Source: Pempheris klunzingeri | Lineage: Eukaryota; Chordata; Actinopteri; Acropomatiformes; Pempheridae | DNA: 64,000 nucleotides | Assembly: GCF_042242105.1 (NCBI RefSeq) | Contig: NC_092034.1 | Location: forward strand, 3,185,644-3,249,643 | Direction of reading: 5' to 3' | Shown here: positions 39,801-52,897 of the stretch, one piece after another | How the letters are laid out: every line of letters starts with the position of its first letter | How positions within the stretch are numbered: position 1 is the stretch's first letter | Notes under the pieces: generated by a model | What the model was told of the DNA's origin: nothing | The model's database searches: none | The model's input: only the letters and a program-made list of their open reading frames with translations | Made by a program: the position numbers and the translations under genes

Positions 39801-40821
39801 ACCGCTGGACAGTACTTTTACAGGTAATTTACCTAAAAACGGCAGAACGGAAAAGCAGGTGTGTAACAGCGACGGGTGTTGTGCTGCAGGTAAAATTGAA
39901 GCTGCTGTGTCGTACACGGACATCACCATCACACAGGAAGTGCAACCAAAGAGGGAAAGAGGTAACAAACACACACACACTCTGCCTCAAGATAAGTATT
40001 AACACTTGATATAATAAATATAACACATCAGGGCAAAAATAATTATATAGGAAATACACTACTCAGTACTTTCTGCACCAGCTGCTGTTCTCTAACAAGA
40101 AGCTTAACAGCAACATTCACAACAGGTTTGATCCATGAATCCACCAATACATTTCCTGCTTCAGTTAGAATTGGTCTTTAAACAGTCCTCCTCATCCTGC
40201 TGTTCACATTCTGACATCATGAGACCAAGACGACACCTAACAGTTGATCAGCAGCACCTCGCACAATATCACTGTAGCATTCACTTTTTACATTTTCCAT
40301 ATATTTACGAGTAGTGTATGTCGATTATTATAGACATATTTCCTACTGAGACATTGAACTACACACGAAACAGCATTTACAGATTACTGAACTACTCCAG
40401 ATCCTCTTCGCTCCATCAGAAAGAAGTTAACCGTAAACCTTTGTGCTTTATTCTTGTCCAGCCAACACCAAACCCAGAAATGTACTTCTCTGTGTGACAA
40501 ACATGATGGGAAACATGACTCACATGACTGTTTGTGCTCTCTGTAATGAGTTATCAGAGTTTCCGTTAAGCATACCCAACTTTTACGAGTAACAGAGTAT
40601 TTCTAAACTGTGGTATTCACAACTGAACGAGGTCTTGCTTGAGTCCAGTTTAGGAGAGATCAGAGCTCTCCGTGTATAGGAACGCCACAACGGAAGAGAA
40701 ACCCTGTTTTACTCTTGTTTGTACAACACTCACAGCACTGCTCTTCACTTGTTCTTCCTCAGAAATTCCTGATTCGGAAACCATCTACTCAGTAATCACA
40801 CTGGGAGCCGACCTGAGATGA
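36771..40821 (+). CDS. Fc-receptor-like protein, two Ig domains with ITIM and ITSM tail motifs, six exons
   Basis: Predicted exons: 36771-36804 (signal start, MDIIPALCTIV), 38002-38262 (Ig1), 38767-39015 (Ig2), 39507-39617 (membrane), 39890-39961 and 40763-40821 (tail, TGA). All junctions are phase 1 GT..AG; total 786 nt, 261 aa. Ig1 has VTLSCEE, SEWRIK and DTGVYWCES; Ig2 has VTLRCID and DEGLYRCKISG, typical of fish FcR-like proteins. The membrane segment is followed by LWRKWKG. The tail carries VSYTDI (ITIM, V-x-Y-x-x-I) and TIYSVI (ITSM, T-x-Y-x-x-I), so an inhibitory or switch receptor recruiting SH2 phosphatases is likely. The signal peptide is short, and a small extra exon in the 1.2-kb first intron cannot be excluded. 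The ligand is unknown. Confidence 0.82.
38505..38720. repeat. Dispersed fish repeat in FcR-like intron 2
   Basis: GGTTAGCTTAGCTTAGCACAAAGACTGG and AGCTAGCCTGGCTC are hallmarks of a short repeat common in fish genomes. A relative lies at about 46720-46880. Confidence 0.6.
39105..39215 (-). mobile_element. LINE 3' end in FcR-like intron 3
   Basis: TTCAAAGCGTTTATTATCATGTG and the following GTTTCCCTGTACAATGAAAA read on the minus strand like the 3' UTR of an L2/Rex1-type LINE. Only about 110 bp is left. Confidence 0.5.
40055..40318 (+). mobile_element. Internally deleted relative of the 14715-15231 MITE
   Basis: The ends are a perfect 10-bp inverted repeat, TACACTACTC / GAGTAGTGTA. Positions ~40140-40260 match 14767-14892 of the larger element, then jump to the equivalent of ~15155. 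It lies in the last intron of the Fc-receptor-like gene. Confidence 0.75.
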
Positions 40822-40971
40822 AACAACAGGACCAGTGTTTTATAAATGTATATATCATTTTCTGTATCAAACTGAGGAAATGTTCAGTGTCTGCGGGAAA
40901 CAAAATGGATTACAGTGGGTTTTTTTTACTAATGCTATTGACCCTGTCTCACCTTTTGAAATATTTGCACA

Positions 40972-40977
40972 AATAAA
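40972..40977 (+). terminator. Polyadenylation signal of the Fc-receptor-like gene
   Basis: AATAAA about 150 bases after the TGA at 40819-40821, giving a short 3' UTR. Confidence 0.6.
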
Positions 40978-40979
40978 CT

Positions 40980-43900
40980 AAACTGGATCCAGTTGTACAA
41001 CCATTAATACTAATAATAAACATAATGAAACGAAGAAAAGAGTTTCTCACGCTTTCATCACATGCTAAAGCACACAGCTGGATTTATTTGGACATTTTGT
41101 GGCTCTTGCTTTGTGACAGGCATCGGAAACACTTTACAGGATGTTGTACAAGCGCAGCTGTGAGAGACTGATTGTTGTTTTGGGTAAAGCAGAAGCAGCA
41201 AATCACTCTGTGCTGTAACGTGTGAATGTTTTCAAAGTATTTGGCAAAACTCCCACTTTTATCTCACAGTATCTGTTTGTAATGTTTGCCTTCAATAGCC
41301 TCTTTGAACAGACACTTCAGTCCTTGACAACGGAAACCTTTCTCCCAACGGAAAGATTCCACCTGATCAACTGGTTTGACTATTTTTAGTGACAGATGCT
41401 GCAGAGACTCTGCATGTCCTCTCAAGTATGAGTCCCTACAGTCTAACCACCGGCTGGCTGCACACGACTGAGTAATAATGACTCGTCTGTCTTTGTGGGT
41501 CAGCCTCGTGATGGAGGTTTAACCCCTCGTGTCTGTACCTCACCTCTTGCCCAGTGCATCATGGGATTAAAGAAGAGGAAGGGGGAGAAGAAGAAGGAGA
41601 AGAATTAAAAAAAATGGATGATCTGTGATCCAAATACAAACCACATGGTGGCCTCACCACAGACCTCGCTGTGTGAATCCTTGAATAGATATCAAAGAGC
41701 CTGGTAATCTGAAATTGACAGGTGTGCTAATACAAATGGAAACAGTAGAGTAAAGTAGAGTACAGCTAAATTGAATGATGTGTCAGATGCACCTGAGAGC
41801 AGTGAAAAACATCTGAGCCGTCTGTGGTCGTCTGCGGCTCCATAACCACACCAGCACTGAGCCACATACAGGACTTTAATATACAGGACAATGAGAAGAA
41901 CTAAAAAACAATGAGGAGAGAAGATGAACTATGTTTCTTAAACAGGTCTATTTTACTGTGTTAATGCTCCCATAATGAACTATTCTTATTGTGAGTGCTG
42001 GGTGGAGCTCAAATAGGAGACTTTGACGCTCCCTAGTGGGCATTTTGATCCAGAACTAGTTCGGTTTGAGTCAATATCTGAGTTACAGTAGAGGCCTGAC
42101 ATGAGGTAGTTCAGGTCATTAAAGACGTCAGAATATGGAGCTAAAACTTGATATTGATATATATTATATTTGTCATAAACTTACTTGATGTAAAGTTATA
42201 CGTTGGTGTTTCAGTGATTTGATTTTGATTTAATTTGTCAATTCTATGTTAATGTATTTGCACACCGGCTGTGACTGAGTTCTTCTCTAATTGACTGAAC
42301 ATTGAGGATCCTGGCTTTATTATTTGGGGCTGCAGAGGCTGGTCTCCGTGGCTGTGCAAGAATACTAAATCAGTAGCGTTCATGCTTGAGAAGTTCTTCT
42401 TTGTGGCGTTCGCATGAGTATTCTGAGCCAACGAGGCTCCTTTTTCTTCTCCTCAGCAGGATTCGGAGGCAAATCAGGGTCCAAACACCTGCCGAAGAGC
42501 TCCAGGAGCAAACCATTCGTTAAGATAAGGAGGGCGTTATTGAGCACAATCTGTTTTTACTTATTTTAAGGTATTTGTATTGTATTTCTGTAAGTGCAGT
42601 TTTGTTCCTATTTATTACTTAATGTTGTCTTTGTTCCACCTCGCTGGTCTGACTGATTACCCAAAACGTGTAAGGCAACTTGTTTCTCTCGTAGGTTGTT
42701 GGTGTTGATATGTATGTCTCTCTTATGGTGTCAAACGTCACTACTGGTGTTTTGCAGCTTACTTCAATCTCGTGCCTCTCTGTTTTAGATTTGAAGCTAC
42801 TTTACGGGAGTTTAAGAGACAGATTTACTCAACAAAGACAGATTTACTCAACAAAGACAGACTTACTCAACAGCACTGAAAGCAATGCTTGGATATGTGA
42901 CGTATGTGTGCTTTCTACTGAGTTTACAGTGATTTATATCTTTAATGATTATAAATGATCCACTATGGAGTTTAAAGAAGGTTTTTTTTTTTTTATTTAC
43001 ACTTCAGACTTCAAATTCATAGCTGGACATCTTCTTTCATAGTTTACATTAAAATGTCCACAAGGGGGCGTGACAGTAATGCATGACGCTTGACTGACAA
43101 ACTGAAACACACACACACACACACACACACAGTCAATCAATCTTTATCTATGTAGCTCCAGTTCATAATAGTGTTTCCTCAAGACACTTTCCATAAAGAG
43201 CAGCTCTAGACCAAACTCTTTAAATAAGAGAGAAACCCAACGAGTCAAGAATCCCCACAAGAGCAAACATCAGATATCATATAAGGCAACAGATCCAGGC
43301 TCAGGAGTGGACGGCACATACGCACAAAGCATACAGGTGTTACATTCAAAGTCACAGCATGTGCAATAGCTGCTCTTTTTCCCACATCACAGGACTGAAC
43401 ACTCTGAAGGAGGCTCTTCTCTTTGCTCCAGCTCCAGGAGGAGCACTTCAGAGTCCTTTAAAATTATTTCTACAAGAGTTTAAATCCAGATGAGCACATC
43501 TAACATCTATCAGCTAAGCCATGGGACTACCAGAATGTGAATTCAGGAGAAGGTGTCCGACTTTGGATCAGAAGATTGAGGGTTTGAGTCTCTCTCTGTT
43601 ATACTAAGGTCCTGTGATGGATCATGGATGTAAAGCTCATTCACCATTTAGAGGAATATTTGGTCTTTCAACGTTAGCCTCCACCTGTGCGAATGTAACA
43701 CGTCATTACCTGCAGTGTGGGTTGTTCACACGTTTCCTGCAAACTGAATATGCATCAAAGTACCATTTCTACAGACAACTACACTATACTACTTACTATA
43801 TGTTTTTTCATGAACAAAACTATAAAAAAGAAGCAGAAAAACATTTTAAAGACCGGAAACTTTAACCCATTTAAGTATGTAGAGACCTATACACCGAACT

Positions 43901-44060
43901 TCTTCTCGACAGAAAGCACCAAAACATTTATCTAAGGTTTTAGTTTCTGGAGTGAGACGGCCGGTGTTTGGTTATTTCCACCTGGTCTGGTCATGCAGTA
44001 TAAAGAACAATAAATTCGTACCCATAAGGACGTGGATATGGTGGCTCTGCTCTGTTCCCA
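40980..44060. other. Intergenic region between convergent genes
   Basis: No exon is recognised. It holds a (CA)n run at about 43107-43130 and a dispersed repeat to its right. Confidence 0.5.
43131..43560. repeat. Dispersed fish repeat
   Basis: AATCAATCTTTATCTATGTAGC, CCTCAAGACACTTTCCATAAAG and AGAGAAACCCAACGAG follow the pattern of a widespread fish repeat whose copies begin with a TTTATTTATATAGC-like motif and carry a short segment ending in CAAGACACTTTACA. Confidence 0.5.
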
Positions 44061-47000
44061 TCACAGCAACTGCTCCATTTCTTCAGTTAAATTGTTGAGA
44101 ACGATGAAGGGGTTACCAGACAGGCAGGTGCTGTATCTGCGCTGGGGCTTGGCACTTCTCTGATGGGGTCCAGACAAGCTTTTTGTACGGATGATGGGAC
44201 TTTGATCTGAAGTGGCGGCTGAAGCAGAATCGGGTGAAACAGCCCCGCTGTCTGTCGAAGGAGCAGGTGTACCGTGGTCGGGTGCTGTGATCACGGGGAC
44301 GGATGCTGAAGTTTGTCTTGAGACGGTAAGTTTTGAGTCCTTGTTCTCTGGTAAGTTGCCCTTTTTTGGGCGGTTGCTCTTCCTTGAGGCTGCTGGTTTT
44401 GGATCGTTGTCGTGGGGGAGGTTAATAGGTTTTAAGAAGTCTGGTGAGGATTTGGAAGGACTACAGTCAATCGTTGGCTGCCCGTGCTGACACACAACAT
44501 GAGCCTGCTTCAACTGGAGGTCTTTCACTTCTTTGGTTAGTTTGCAGATGACCTCGTCTTTCATGCGAAGGTTCTCCAGAAGTTGAGCATGACTGGTGCT
44601 GTCAGCCTGGTCAAGTTTTGCTTTCTTGATTGTTGTACGGTCTGATGAATTCCTGAACACTTCTGTATGAAAACAAAAAGATATACATTCTGTTAGCATT
44701 TGCTTCATTCCTGACATTTCAGAATAACAATCAGCTGCAGTTCAGCGGCAGCGTCAGGCCTCGTCATGCCAGCATTCAAAACGGAGACATTTTGCAGTGA
44801 ACTCCAATTAATTCCCACAAAAACACCGTTAGTGGATTTGCCTGCATGGATGGGTGAAGTAAACCAAATGTAGGAGGTCGTCTTGACCTTTGAGGGGGCA
44901 GAGAGGTGGAGAAAGCTGTTGTAGCTCGTTAGCCTCCTCTGTCAGACTATGAAATAATAATAAATAATGATAAGACAGTCCATGTCCATGGTGCACGTGC
45001 ATCTTTTAAATAAACTTCATGGCCTCCTGTTAGCAACCATAGGCAAACTTGTTAGTTTAAATTTCCCCTCTATAAATACTTATAAATGTTTCTGTCTTGA
45101 GTGTATTTAGCTGATGTAGGGTTAAAAAGTGTTCTTGACTTACCACAGTTGCCATATTTCTTGCATAAGCAAACCACACATATGCTAAAACCACACACAT
45201 TGAGAAGTACTGAAACAACGATGGTGATAATTAGAGTGGTGCACATCTGGCAGACACCTGAAATGATAAAGATTATGTGGAAAAAGCCCATTAAAAACAT
45301 TTCAAAAGTCACAGTCAGTGGAGTCCCCTCCATAAATCCACAGATTCACTCCCTAATCACATGAATGAATGGTGATACATTCTTAAAAAATTATATAAAT
45401 ATAGAATTGTCTTCTGACAAATGTTTATTTACCTACAAATTATTGAAATAAGATCAAAATCTTCAGCGTTGGAACATCAGTGCCCAAAATATGTCAAAAA
45501 AATACAATTACTTGTTTTCCAAGACGGCACCTTGATACAGCAACAACGCATTTATTCATCTTTTTACCTTACAATAGTTTTTTAAATATCCTTACATTCC
45601 CTCTGTGCATATTGTTTCTATTGTTATACTTCCTCTGTCTAAACTGTACATATATTTTTATATCTCCTCCTGTCTGCAATGCTGGAAATTTCTTACCTTA
45701 TCTTAACTCATTATTGTTATTAGGATATTCACATTTTAAAAGTTAATTACGAGTGTAATTAAAACTGTGCTAAAGCAAGCTGCAGTGTGTAACCCACACA
45801 CATTACAGAATATAAAGCATTTATCATAACCCTGTTTTTATAACATCTAAAGTGACTGAACGGCAGGAAGGGCTGATGCATCAACATGCAGCCCAACAGG
45901 TGTGAAAGCTCCAGCGTACCTGATCTGTAAATCTCTGTGGTTCTCGTCTCGTTTATGTCCGGCTGGTGAACTCTGCAGATGACCCTGTGGTGAAAAGACA
46001 TGAGGTGAAATTTTAGTGTAGCTTTAGTCTTGTGGTTGGTGAATAAGTGTGTTGAGTGTTTGTACAAAGTAGAAAAACAATACAAAGCAGAAAAAGTGGT
46101 AGACTAGAGGTCGTGAAACACGTGGACGAGAGTCGGGGGTTGAATTATTTTTACTGTTGGACATGTAATCATTCAAATGAGCATCTCTAGTCTAATCATG
46201 TTGAATAATTAAAGTGATGTACGAGCACATATATCAATTAAAAGGTCAAAACTATTATAAAAGCCAGAAGTTTTAGAGCTGAACTCTTCCTGGCATCACT
46301 TTTAAAGACCACTAATGATCTAAGATATAGTGTTTTTTTGCACATTGGACCACCAGAGAGAGCACTTTACCATGTTTTATCTACACAAGCGTGTTGTAGA
46401 ACACATGTATGAGTATTAAACTGCAATTGAACCTGTTGAAGTGCTCCACCGTCATCCGTCTAGTAACGGTGAAACATCCCCGGGAATCTACAGAGATCTT
46501 TGGGGTCTCAGCAAACATGCGGTTTCCATGAATATCAAAAAATGCTATCTCGGGCTTCGGGAACCAGCAGTTGGCGTCACACTGCAGAGTCACTCCACCG
46601 TCCACAGCTGGAACCTCAGAGAGTTTGGGCTCAGAAACTGCACCTACAAAAACAGGAGTTATGCAGGTCGTGAGCTTTGAACTCAGTTAAGTCATATCTA
46701 GTATCAATGTGGACAACATTTCAGTAAACCTTCAGGGAATAGTTCGACATTTAGAGAATGTTTTACTGTCGAGCGTCAGATTGATTCCACTCTCACGTCT
46801 GTGCAGTAAAATATGCAGCTAGCCTAGCTTAGCATAAAAGCTAGAAACGAGAAAACTACTGACCCGCGTTGACATCAGAGTGGCATCAAGTGGCACCTGC
46901 CAAACCTGACCTGACAGTGACAGCAAAGTTTGTAATACACAATAAAAGTGGACCTAACAATTAGACCCGGCCCCTCTCCATATTTGAGACTATGATCCCC

Positions 47001-49832
47001 ATTTTCTTTCACTTTCGCACTTCCTTTCCTCAATTACCTCACTTCTTTTACCTCACTTCCTTTCCTCGTCACCATCTGGCTCGTTTTCACCCTTTGTCAC
47101 CCCCATTTACCTGACTACGTTCACCTGGTCACTCCTTAAAGCCTGCAGTTCTGGTACATGGGAGCTTTCTTACCATTTAGTTCCGACCCTATGTCCATAT
47201 TACTTTAACTTACAACTGTATCCGTCCTCATTTATTTAAGAGGTACATCTGAATGTTTTCTGGTTCTCCTTTTATGCTCATTAAATGCAATTGCTGAGTT
47301 TAAAGAGAATAAACGTTTGCAGTCAAAGCTGCTGTAATTGAATGTGATCAGACATACCCACAAAGAGCTCTATCACGATGGAGTTCTGGACCATGTTCCT
47401 GATCGTCTTGCATTTGTATTTTCCTGCATCAGAGAGCTCCACGTTGGAAATCCTCAGCGAGATGTTGCCGTGCCTCAGTTCCTTCATGAAGAGGCTTGTC
47501 CTGTGCTCGAAGGCCGGGTTCTTCTCCTCGTGGGTCTCACAACCCCGGTACAGGAGGACGATCTCTGGATCTAGACGTTGCTTGGACCACTCCAGCGTTG
47601 GCAGGTCATCGGTGGCACTGATGTTGCAGGGCAGAACGACTGCTGCGCCGACGGAGGCCAGGATCTTCTCTGATACATCATCCCACGAGGCCTCTGCTGG
47701 GAATCAAAAAACACATTTAATATTTTCTCATTGTTAACAAATGCCACAAAAGGATCAAAAGCAACTAATGACATGATCCTACTAATACGTTCGGTCTGTG
47801 TATGGACACACACACACACACACACACCATAGGTGGCTTTGACTTAAATCCTACTCCTGCTGCAGTTACACTCACACGAGCATCAAATGTATTGAGACTG
47901 GACGCTGGTTGAGCTAGTGACCACTGAAGAACCGCTCTTTCAACACAGCTTCAGGAAAGTCCAGACTGGAATTACTCAACAACTGTCGGCATAAAATTTA
48001 CGCTTTGTTTTGACGACAGAAGATGAATCCTGACGACTTCGGCGATCCTCTCGCTTTTCTTCCAGAGCCACTATGAAACTGGTGTTTGTCATTCTGAGTG
48101 AAAAGTCTGATGATGATGTGAAGGATTTGCATTAAGTCTGGTTCAGACCTTCATGTCTCACTCCGGGTGAAATCTGAATAATTTTGGCTTTTCCTCTAGT
48201 GCCTCCATCAGGCCAAAACCTTCATTTGTCCAATGTCTGCAAAACTAATAACACTGCCATCAGCCTCAGTTGTACTTTGTGCTGACAAGCAAATCTTAGC
48301 TTGTTTAAACACTAAATCAAGTTCAGTTTAAGTAAGTAAGGGAAGTTTATCTAGTAAAGCACTTTTCAGAGAGCAAAGTCACAAAGTGGTTTACAGGAGT
48401 AAAAGAATTTTAAAAAACAGTAAATATAGTAAAGTCATAAATAAGATGACAAAGGTTGTTCCACAGTGTTGGTGCCTCCACTTCCAAAGCACGATCACCT
48501 TTTGTATTTAGGTGGGGAGGGACAGTACTGACAGGAAACCTGTTCAGGAGGCTGTTGCTTAATTTAAGGCTTTGCACAACTTTACAGGCAATGACGCACA
48601 ATTTATTTAAGATGTGCGTCACTAAAAGAGGAACAATTTTGTGGAGATGAAACAAAAAACAGGCACTTTCTTGTCTTTTGACAGTAATGGATTGTTTTCC
48701 CTCCCCCTGACCTTCACCATCACGACTCAATGTCAAACCCTCGACTTATACTGTTATCACTAGTAGTAATGATAATAATTTGCATGGCACCTTTAAAAAC
48801 TTTTTAAAACTTTACAGAGTGAAAAAAAAACAATTAAAACAAATAAAATAAATAACAGTCTGGACAATAACTGTCTGGAACAAATACAGAAAGAATAAAT
48901 TACACACCCCGCCTAGGACTTTCTAAATATTTGCACAAAACCTGAACAGGAACTCTGGTTTTATTTATTTATGTTATTTAATCTAATTGTTTTTTTATTA
49001 GGGCCCGAGCACCAAGCGGTGCGAGGACCCTATTGAAACCCGAGGGGGAAAACGAGCAAGGGAGGAAAACGGGCCAGAGCCCAAGAACCAAGAGGTGTAC
49101 AGACCTCAAAGTCCCCGAGCAGGTAGGCCTCGAAAAAAGACGTGACATGGCAAAAAACCAGCCAACCAGGGGGCTCGAAACATAGTTGAAACTGAAGGAA
49201 TTATTATTATTATTATTCTCCGTAAACAAAAGTAAATTTGGGGGCCTTTAACATGTACGCAGAGGCAGGAAATTTTGCACACGCATCAGGCCTGGCGACA
49301 GTATTTTATGGGTCTCATAAATGGGTGTCGCAAAATGCGCCCCCTGCGCCCCCTGCAAATTTCAGCGGACTAGCCCCGGGACTGCGTTTCACCCACATGT
49401 ACAGAATTTGGTACATATATGCAGGACGATGAGATCTACAAAAAAGTCTCTTGGAGCGTTGCCCTAAGCCAAACAGGAAGTCGGTAATTTTGAATTGCGT
49501 GTCAAAAATGTGTGAAAAATAGGGGTTGTAAATGAACGAACTCGTCCGAGGGGGTTGAAGCGATCGACTTCAAACTTGGTCAGCTGGTAGAAACAATATC
49601 AAGGATGAAAAGTTATCAAAAGCTTTCTATAATCTTTTACGGTTTGCCCATGGTGAGCTTTAATATTTTAATATTTAATATTTAGTATTATTTTAGTGTG
49701 TGTTTGAATAACAATTCTACCCAGCTGGTTTTAATCGAACCAAACAACGAACTTTTTCAACACCAAGTGAAGCAGCAATATAATACCTGTGGAGCAGAAG
49801 AGGAGGAGGACCGGGAGCAGCCTTACATCCAT
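44061..49832 (-). CDS. Butyrophilin/B7-like receptor, IgV plus IgC, long coiled-coil tail, six exons, 458 aa
   Basis: Predicted exons: 49832-49787 (signal, MDVRLLPVLLLFCST), 47696-47358 (IgV), 46643-46433 and 45984-45920 (IgC in two parts), 45257-45144 (membrane), 44662-44061 (tail). All are GT..AG and in frame (1377 nt). The V domain has VVLPCNI, LEWSKQR, VLLYRG and DAGKYKC. The C domain has VTLQCDANCWFPKPE, typical of B7/butyrophilin, and ends CRVHQPDINETRT across an intron. The membrane exon is LIITIVVSVLLNVCGFSICV. The 200-residue tail begins with a predicted coiled coil (LLENLRMKDEVICKLTKEV) and continues Ser/Pro/Lys-rich, without a B30.2 domain. It is a probable T-cell or leukocyte co-signalling ligand; the partner is unknown. 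Confidence 0.82.
46720..46880. repeat. Dispersed fish repeat in butyrophilin-like intron 2
   Basis: GGGAATAGTTCGACATTTAG and GCTAGCCTAGCTTAGCATAA mark the same short repeat family as at 38505. Confidence 0.6.
48330..48740 (-). mobile_element. Decayed LINE C-terminal fragment and tail
   Basis: On the minus strand, HLNTKGDRALEVEAPTLWNN matches the common fish LINE ORF2 ending (GDRAF..VAP.LWN). A tail with AGCACTTTTCAGAGAGCAAA follows. It lies in intron 1 of the butyrophilin-like gene. Confidence 0.6.
49000..49640. repeat. AGGGCCCGAGCACC-type dispersed repeat
   Basis: It starts TTAGGGCCCGAGCACCAAGC, contains an ATT trinucleotide run and CGCCCCCTGCGCCCCCTGC, and continues with a tail seen in many fish copies (AACAGGAAGTCGGTAATTTT). 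It is non-coding and lies in intron 1 of the butyrophilin-like gene. Confidence 0.6.
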
Positions 49833-50794
49833 GGCACCAGCTCGAACCAAACCTAACCAAACCTAGAAACAGGTCTCAGCGTCTGAAAGAGGAAAGAAAA
49901 TGAACGGACTGAGTGTCAGACAGTTTGTTTCATGGCTGCAGGACTAATTACCTTGACGTCAATTTTCTTCTTAAACTTTCGGTTTCGCTGATAAGAGGAA
50001 CGTGATGTGTTCAAGACAGCTGGGAAAACAAGGAACACACGAAACATATCGCACACACAAATCTGCTGAAAGATCATCTTTTAACCGTCGAGGAAAGTTT
50101 CTGCATTACTTCTGCAGGACTTACTGGAGAAAACCATGTTTGGTTGCCGAAGAGAGGACAGACAGAAACAGATCACACCACAGGATTCACTGAAGACACT
50201 GGCGGATAGAAGTCCAACTTCATGAATGAGCTACAGAGAGAACAGTCTCTTATTTCAGTCAGTCAAAACACGTGTTAAATGTACTGTGAGAGGCTGTGGT
50301 GTAAAAAAAAAAAAAGGAAGTCCAAAGTCAGATTTCCTCATTTTCACTGATTGCATGATGTCTGTCACCCAGGCAGACTGTCCGGTGTAGTTAGTGAAAG
50401 CAGTGAGTGAAGAAACACATATTCAAACACACCTTTCTGTTCTTAGGCTGGTCTGAAGGCCCCGTGTGCTGCCCCAGTCATTAATGGACAACAGCCGTAT
50501 GACAGACCTTAAAGGTTTCGTTGTTAACACACAAACAAAGTCACGCTCAAATAACACATAATAAAAAATAATTAAATAACATGAATAAAACCAGAGTTCC
50601 TGTTCAGCTCCCACAAAGTGAACAATAAAAAGGTGCAATGTTCAAACAATACTAATCTGTTTTCAACAACATCCATGGAGATGGTGCTTTGGTCAGTGAA
50701 TACTTGGTAACAACAGGCCTTATAGGAGCAGAGTGTGCAAACAAGACCACATTAAACTAGAATGTACAGTGCAAGCAAAACATGGAGCTGCAGC

Positions 50795-50825
<31 letters not shown>

Positions 50826-52859
50826 ACATCATAACATTAGTATCTAGCTGTGGTGATGCAGCACTAAAACAAAAGAGGTTGCACTACAGTTATAGAGTTC
50901 CACAGTAGCTGCAGCAGAACTATTAGGCAGCTTTGCTTTATTTCAGCTTAGCCAGCCTTTAGCTGTACAGATGAAGAGTCAAACAGCATTTCTTTAATGT
51001 TAGAAAAGACGCCACGCCTCTACACTCTCTTCTCTCCGCTCCCTGAGGACTCGGGCCTTTTCATGATGCCAAAGATAACTTGTTGACGTCTGTCAGTAGG
51101 AGCAGCTACCTGAGATGTGCACCGATAACTCGTCCAGGGTGGTGGTGGTGGTGGTGGTGTTTTAAGCGACCGCCTATATGGCCTGTGCCAAGAGCCGGCT
51201 CTGGTTATGGAGGAGACAGTCCTGGTGAGGCCTGCTGGGCACAGACACGTTTTAACACATTAAAAACTGCATTTTGCAGAATAAAACTCCAAGATGGACA
51301 TGACAGGAGTCTGATTATTATTGCTGTATGAACACTATGGCCTGGTTTCATGTTGCATTCACTGCATGCACAGCAGGTTTGACTCTTTTTTTCCTGAGTT
51401 GATTTTGTTCATTCCTTCTTGTCCTTTACTTCTAGTGGTTCAGTTTTCATTTTTGTCTCAGAAAGTGGATCAGATTGTTTAGTTCTGGAGCTGTTTTGTA
51501 GTTCTGGGCCTGTGTTTCTGCTTCATTTGGAGTGTCAGGTGTCAGTTAGTACATTGTGATTGGGTCAGTTGAAGCTGCACTGCAGATGTATACAAACAGG
51601 TTTGTGTTTGAAGAGTAGGCAAAGCTTTTGTTTTGATTATCTTGCATTTGGATCAGCTACAGGAGCCAGCTATTGTGAGACAAAGTGAAACTTTCCATCC
51701 CGTTTGTCGGACGGACCAGTAAAGAGAGGATATATTCTTATATTCTTAGTCTTGGACACCGAACTGACAGGTATTTTCTTTTACCATTTTTATTGGAACA
51801 GCTGAGGACTGTTGTCAACATTTTGTTTGTGAACTAAGCCAAGAGGATAAATCGTGTTTTACTGGTGCAGGATTAAAAATATCAGCAGCAACCCCTGAAC
51901 TCAGATTCACTTCAAGTGAACAAGAATAATCTTAATCTGCTGCAGTAATCAGTGTTTTGCTGTAAAAGTGTTTATTCTGCAGTAAAATGCTCCCTGTCAG
52001 AGCTTTTTTTATGTCTGGACAAAAAAAAGAGGAAGAATCCTACTGTGAAAAAGAACTAAAGCTGTGAGACAGATGCAGTGGCTGCAGTGTTTACAGGAAT
52101 CTGAGCTGTTGTGCAGTTGGAGTACAAAGCTGCAGAACTGGATATAATTAATATAACTAAGGCAGAAGTTGCTTCCCCTGCAGGAGAGCCAGAAACTATG
52201 AGCACACAGCAGGTTTTACAGTGTCACTGTGGAGTGGAGGCTCAGGACATGTTTACCAGAGCAGGAAGGGCGGTCAGGACCATCACCCTAAAGACCTCTG
52301 GACAGGATATCTTTTTTCTTTTTTTGGGGAGGCAACTGAAAACTGCAACAATGAGCAAACATGTTTGCTTCCCAAAGTGGACTGTCAAGTAGGACTACAG
52401 AGAGGACTCACTCCCTCCGCGACTGTGGTGAGTACAGACAACTGAACAGCTGTTAAAGGTGGATGAAAAACGATGCACTGCAGGCTGAGATATTATACTG
52501 CAAAAACACTCAAGCATCTCTCTTGAGACCAATCCTGCCCTCCGGATGCCTGCTCAGGCAGGGGCATCTGTGTCTCTGTGGCTCCTTGTGCAGCAGTGAA
52601 AGACACATTCAGATCCTCTACTTAAGAAAAATGTACAAATACAGACGCGCATACATTTTATAATGTGGCAATAATAATAATAATAATAATGATAATAATA
52701 ATAATAATGATAATAATAATAATAATGATAATAATAATAATAATAATTCATTCATTTACTATTTCCTCATTTAGTGGAAAACTGGATGGGTATGCACAAA
52801 GTGGGATATGCCAAGTTTTGGTCAAACTTTGTCAGTATTGTAAATTTTGGCTGTGTGCT

Positions 52860-52897
<38 letters not shown>

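Noticed and set aside
44212-44490. 92-codon plus-strand frame
   Set aside because: It is antisense to the tail exon of the butyrophilin-like gene, whose splice sites and phases support the minus strand.
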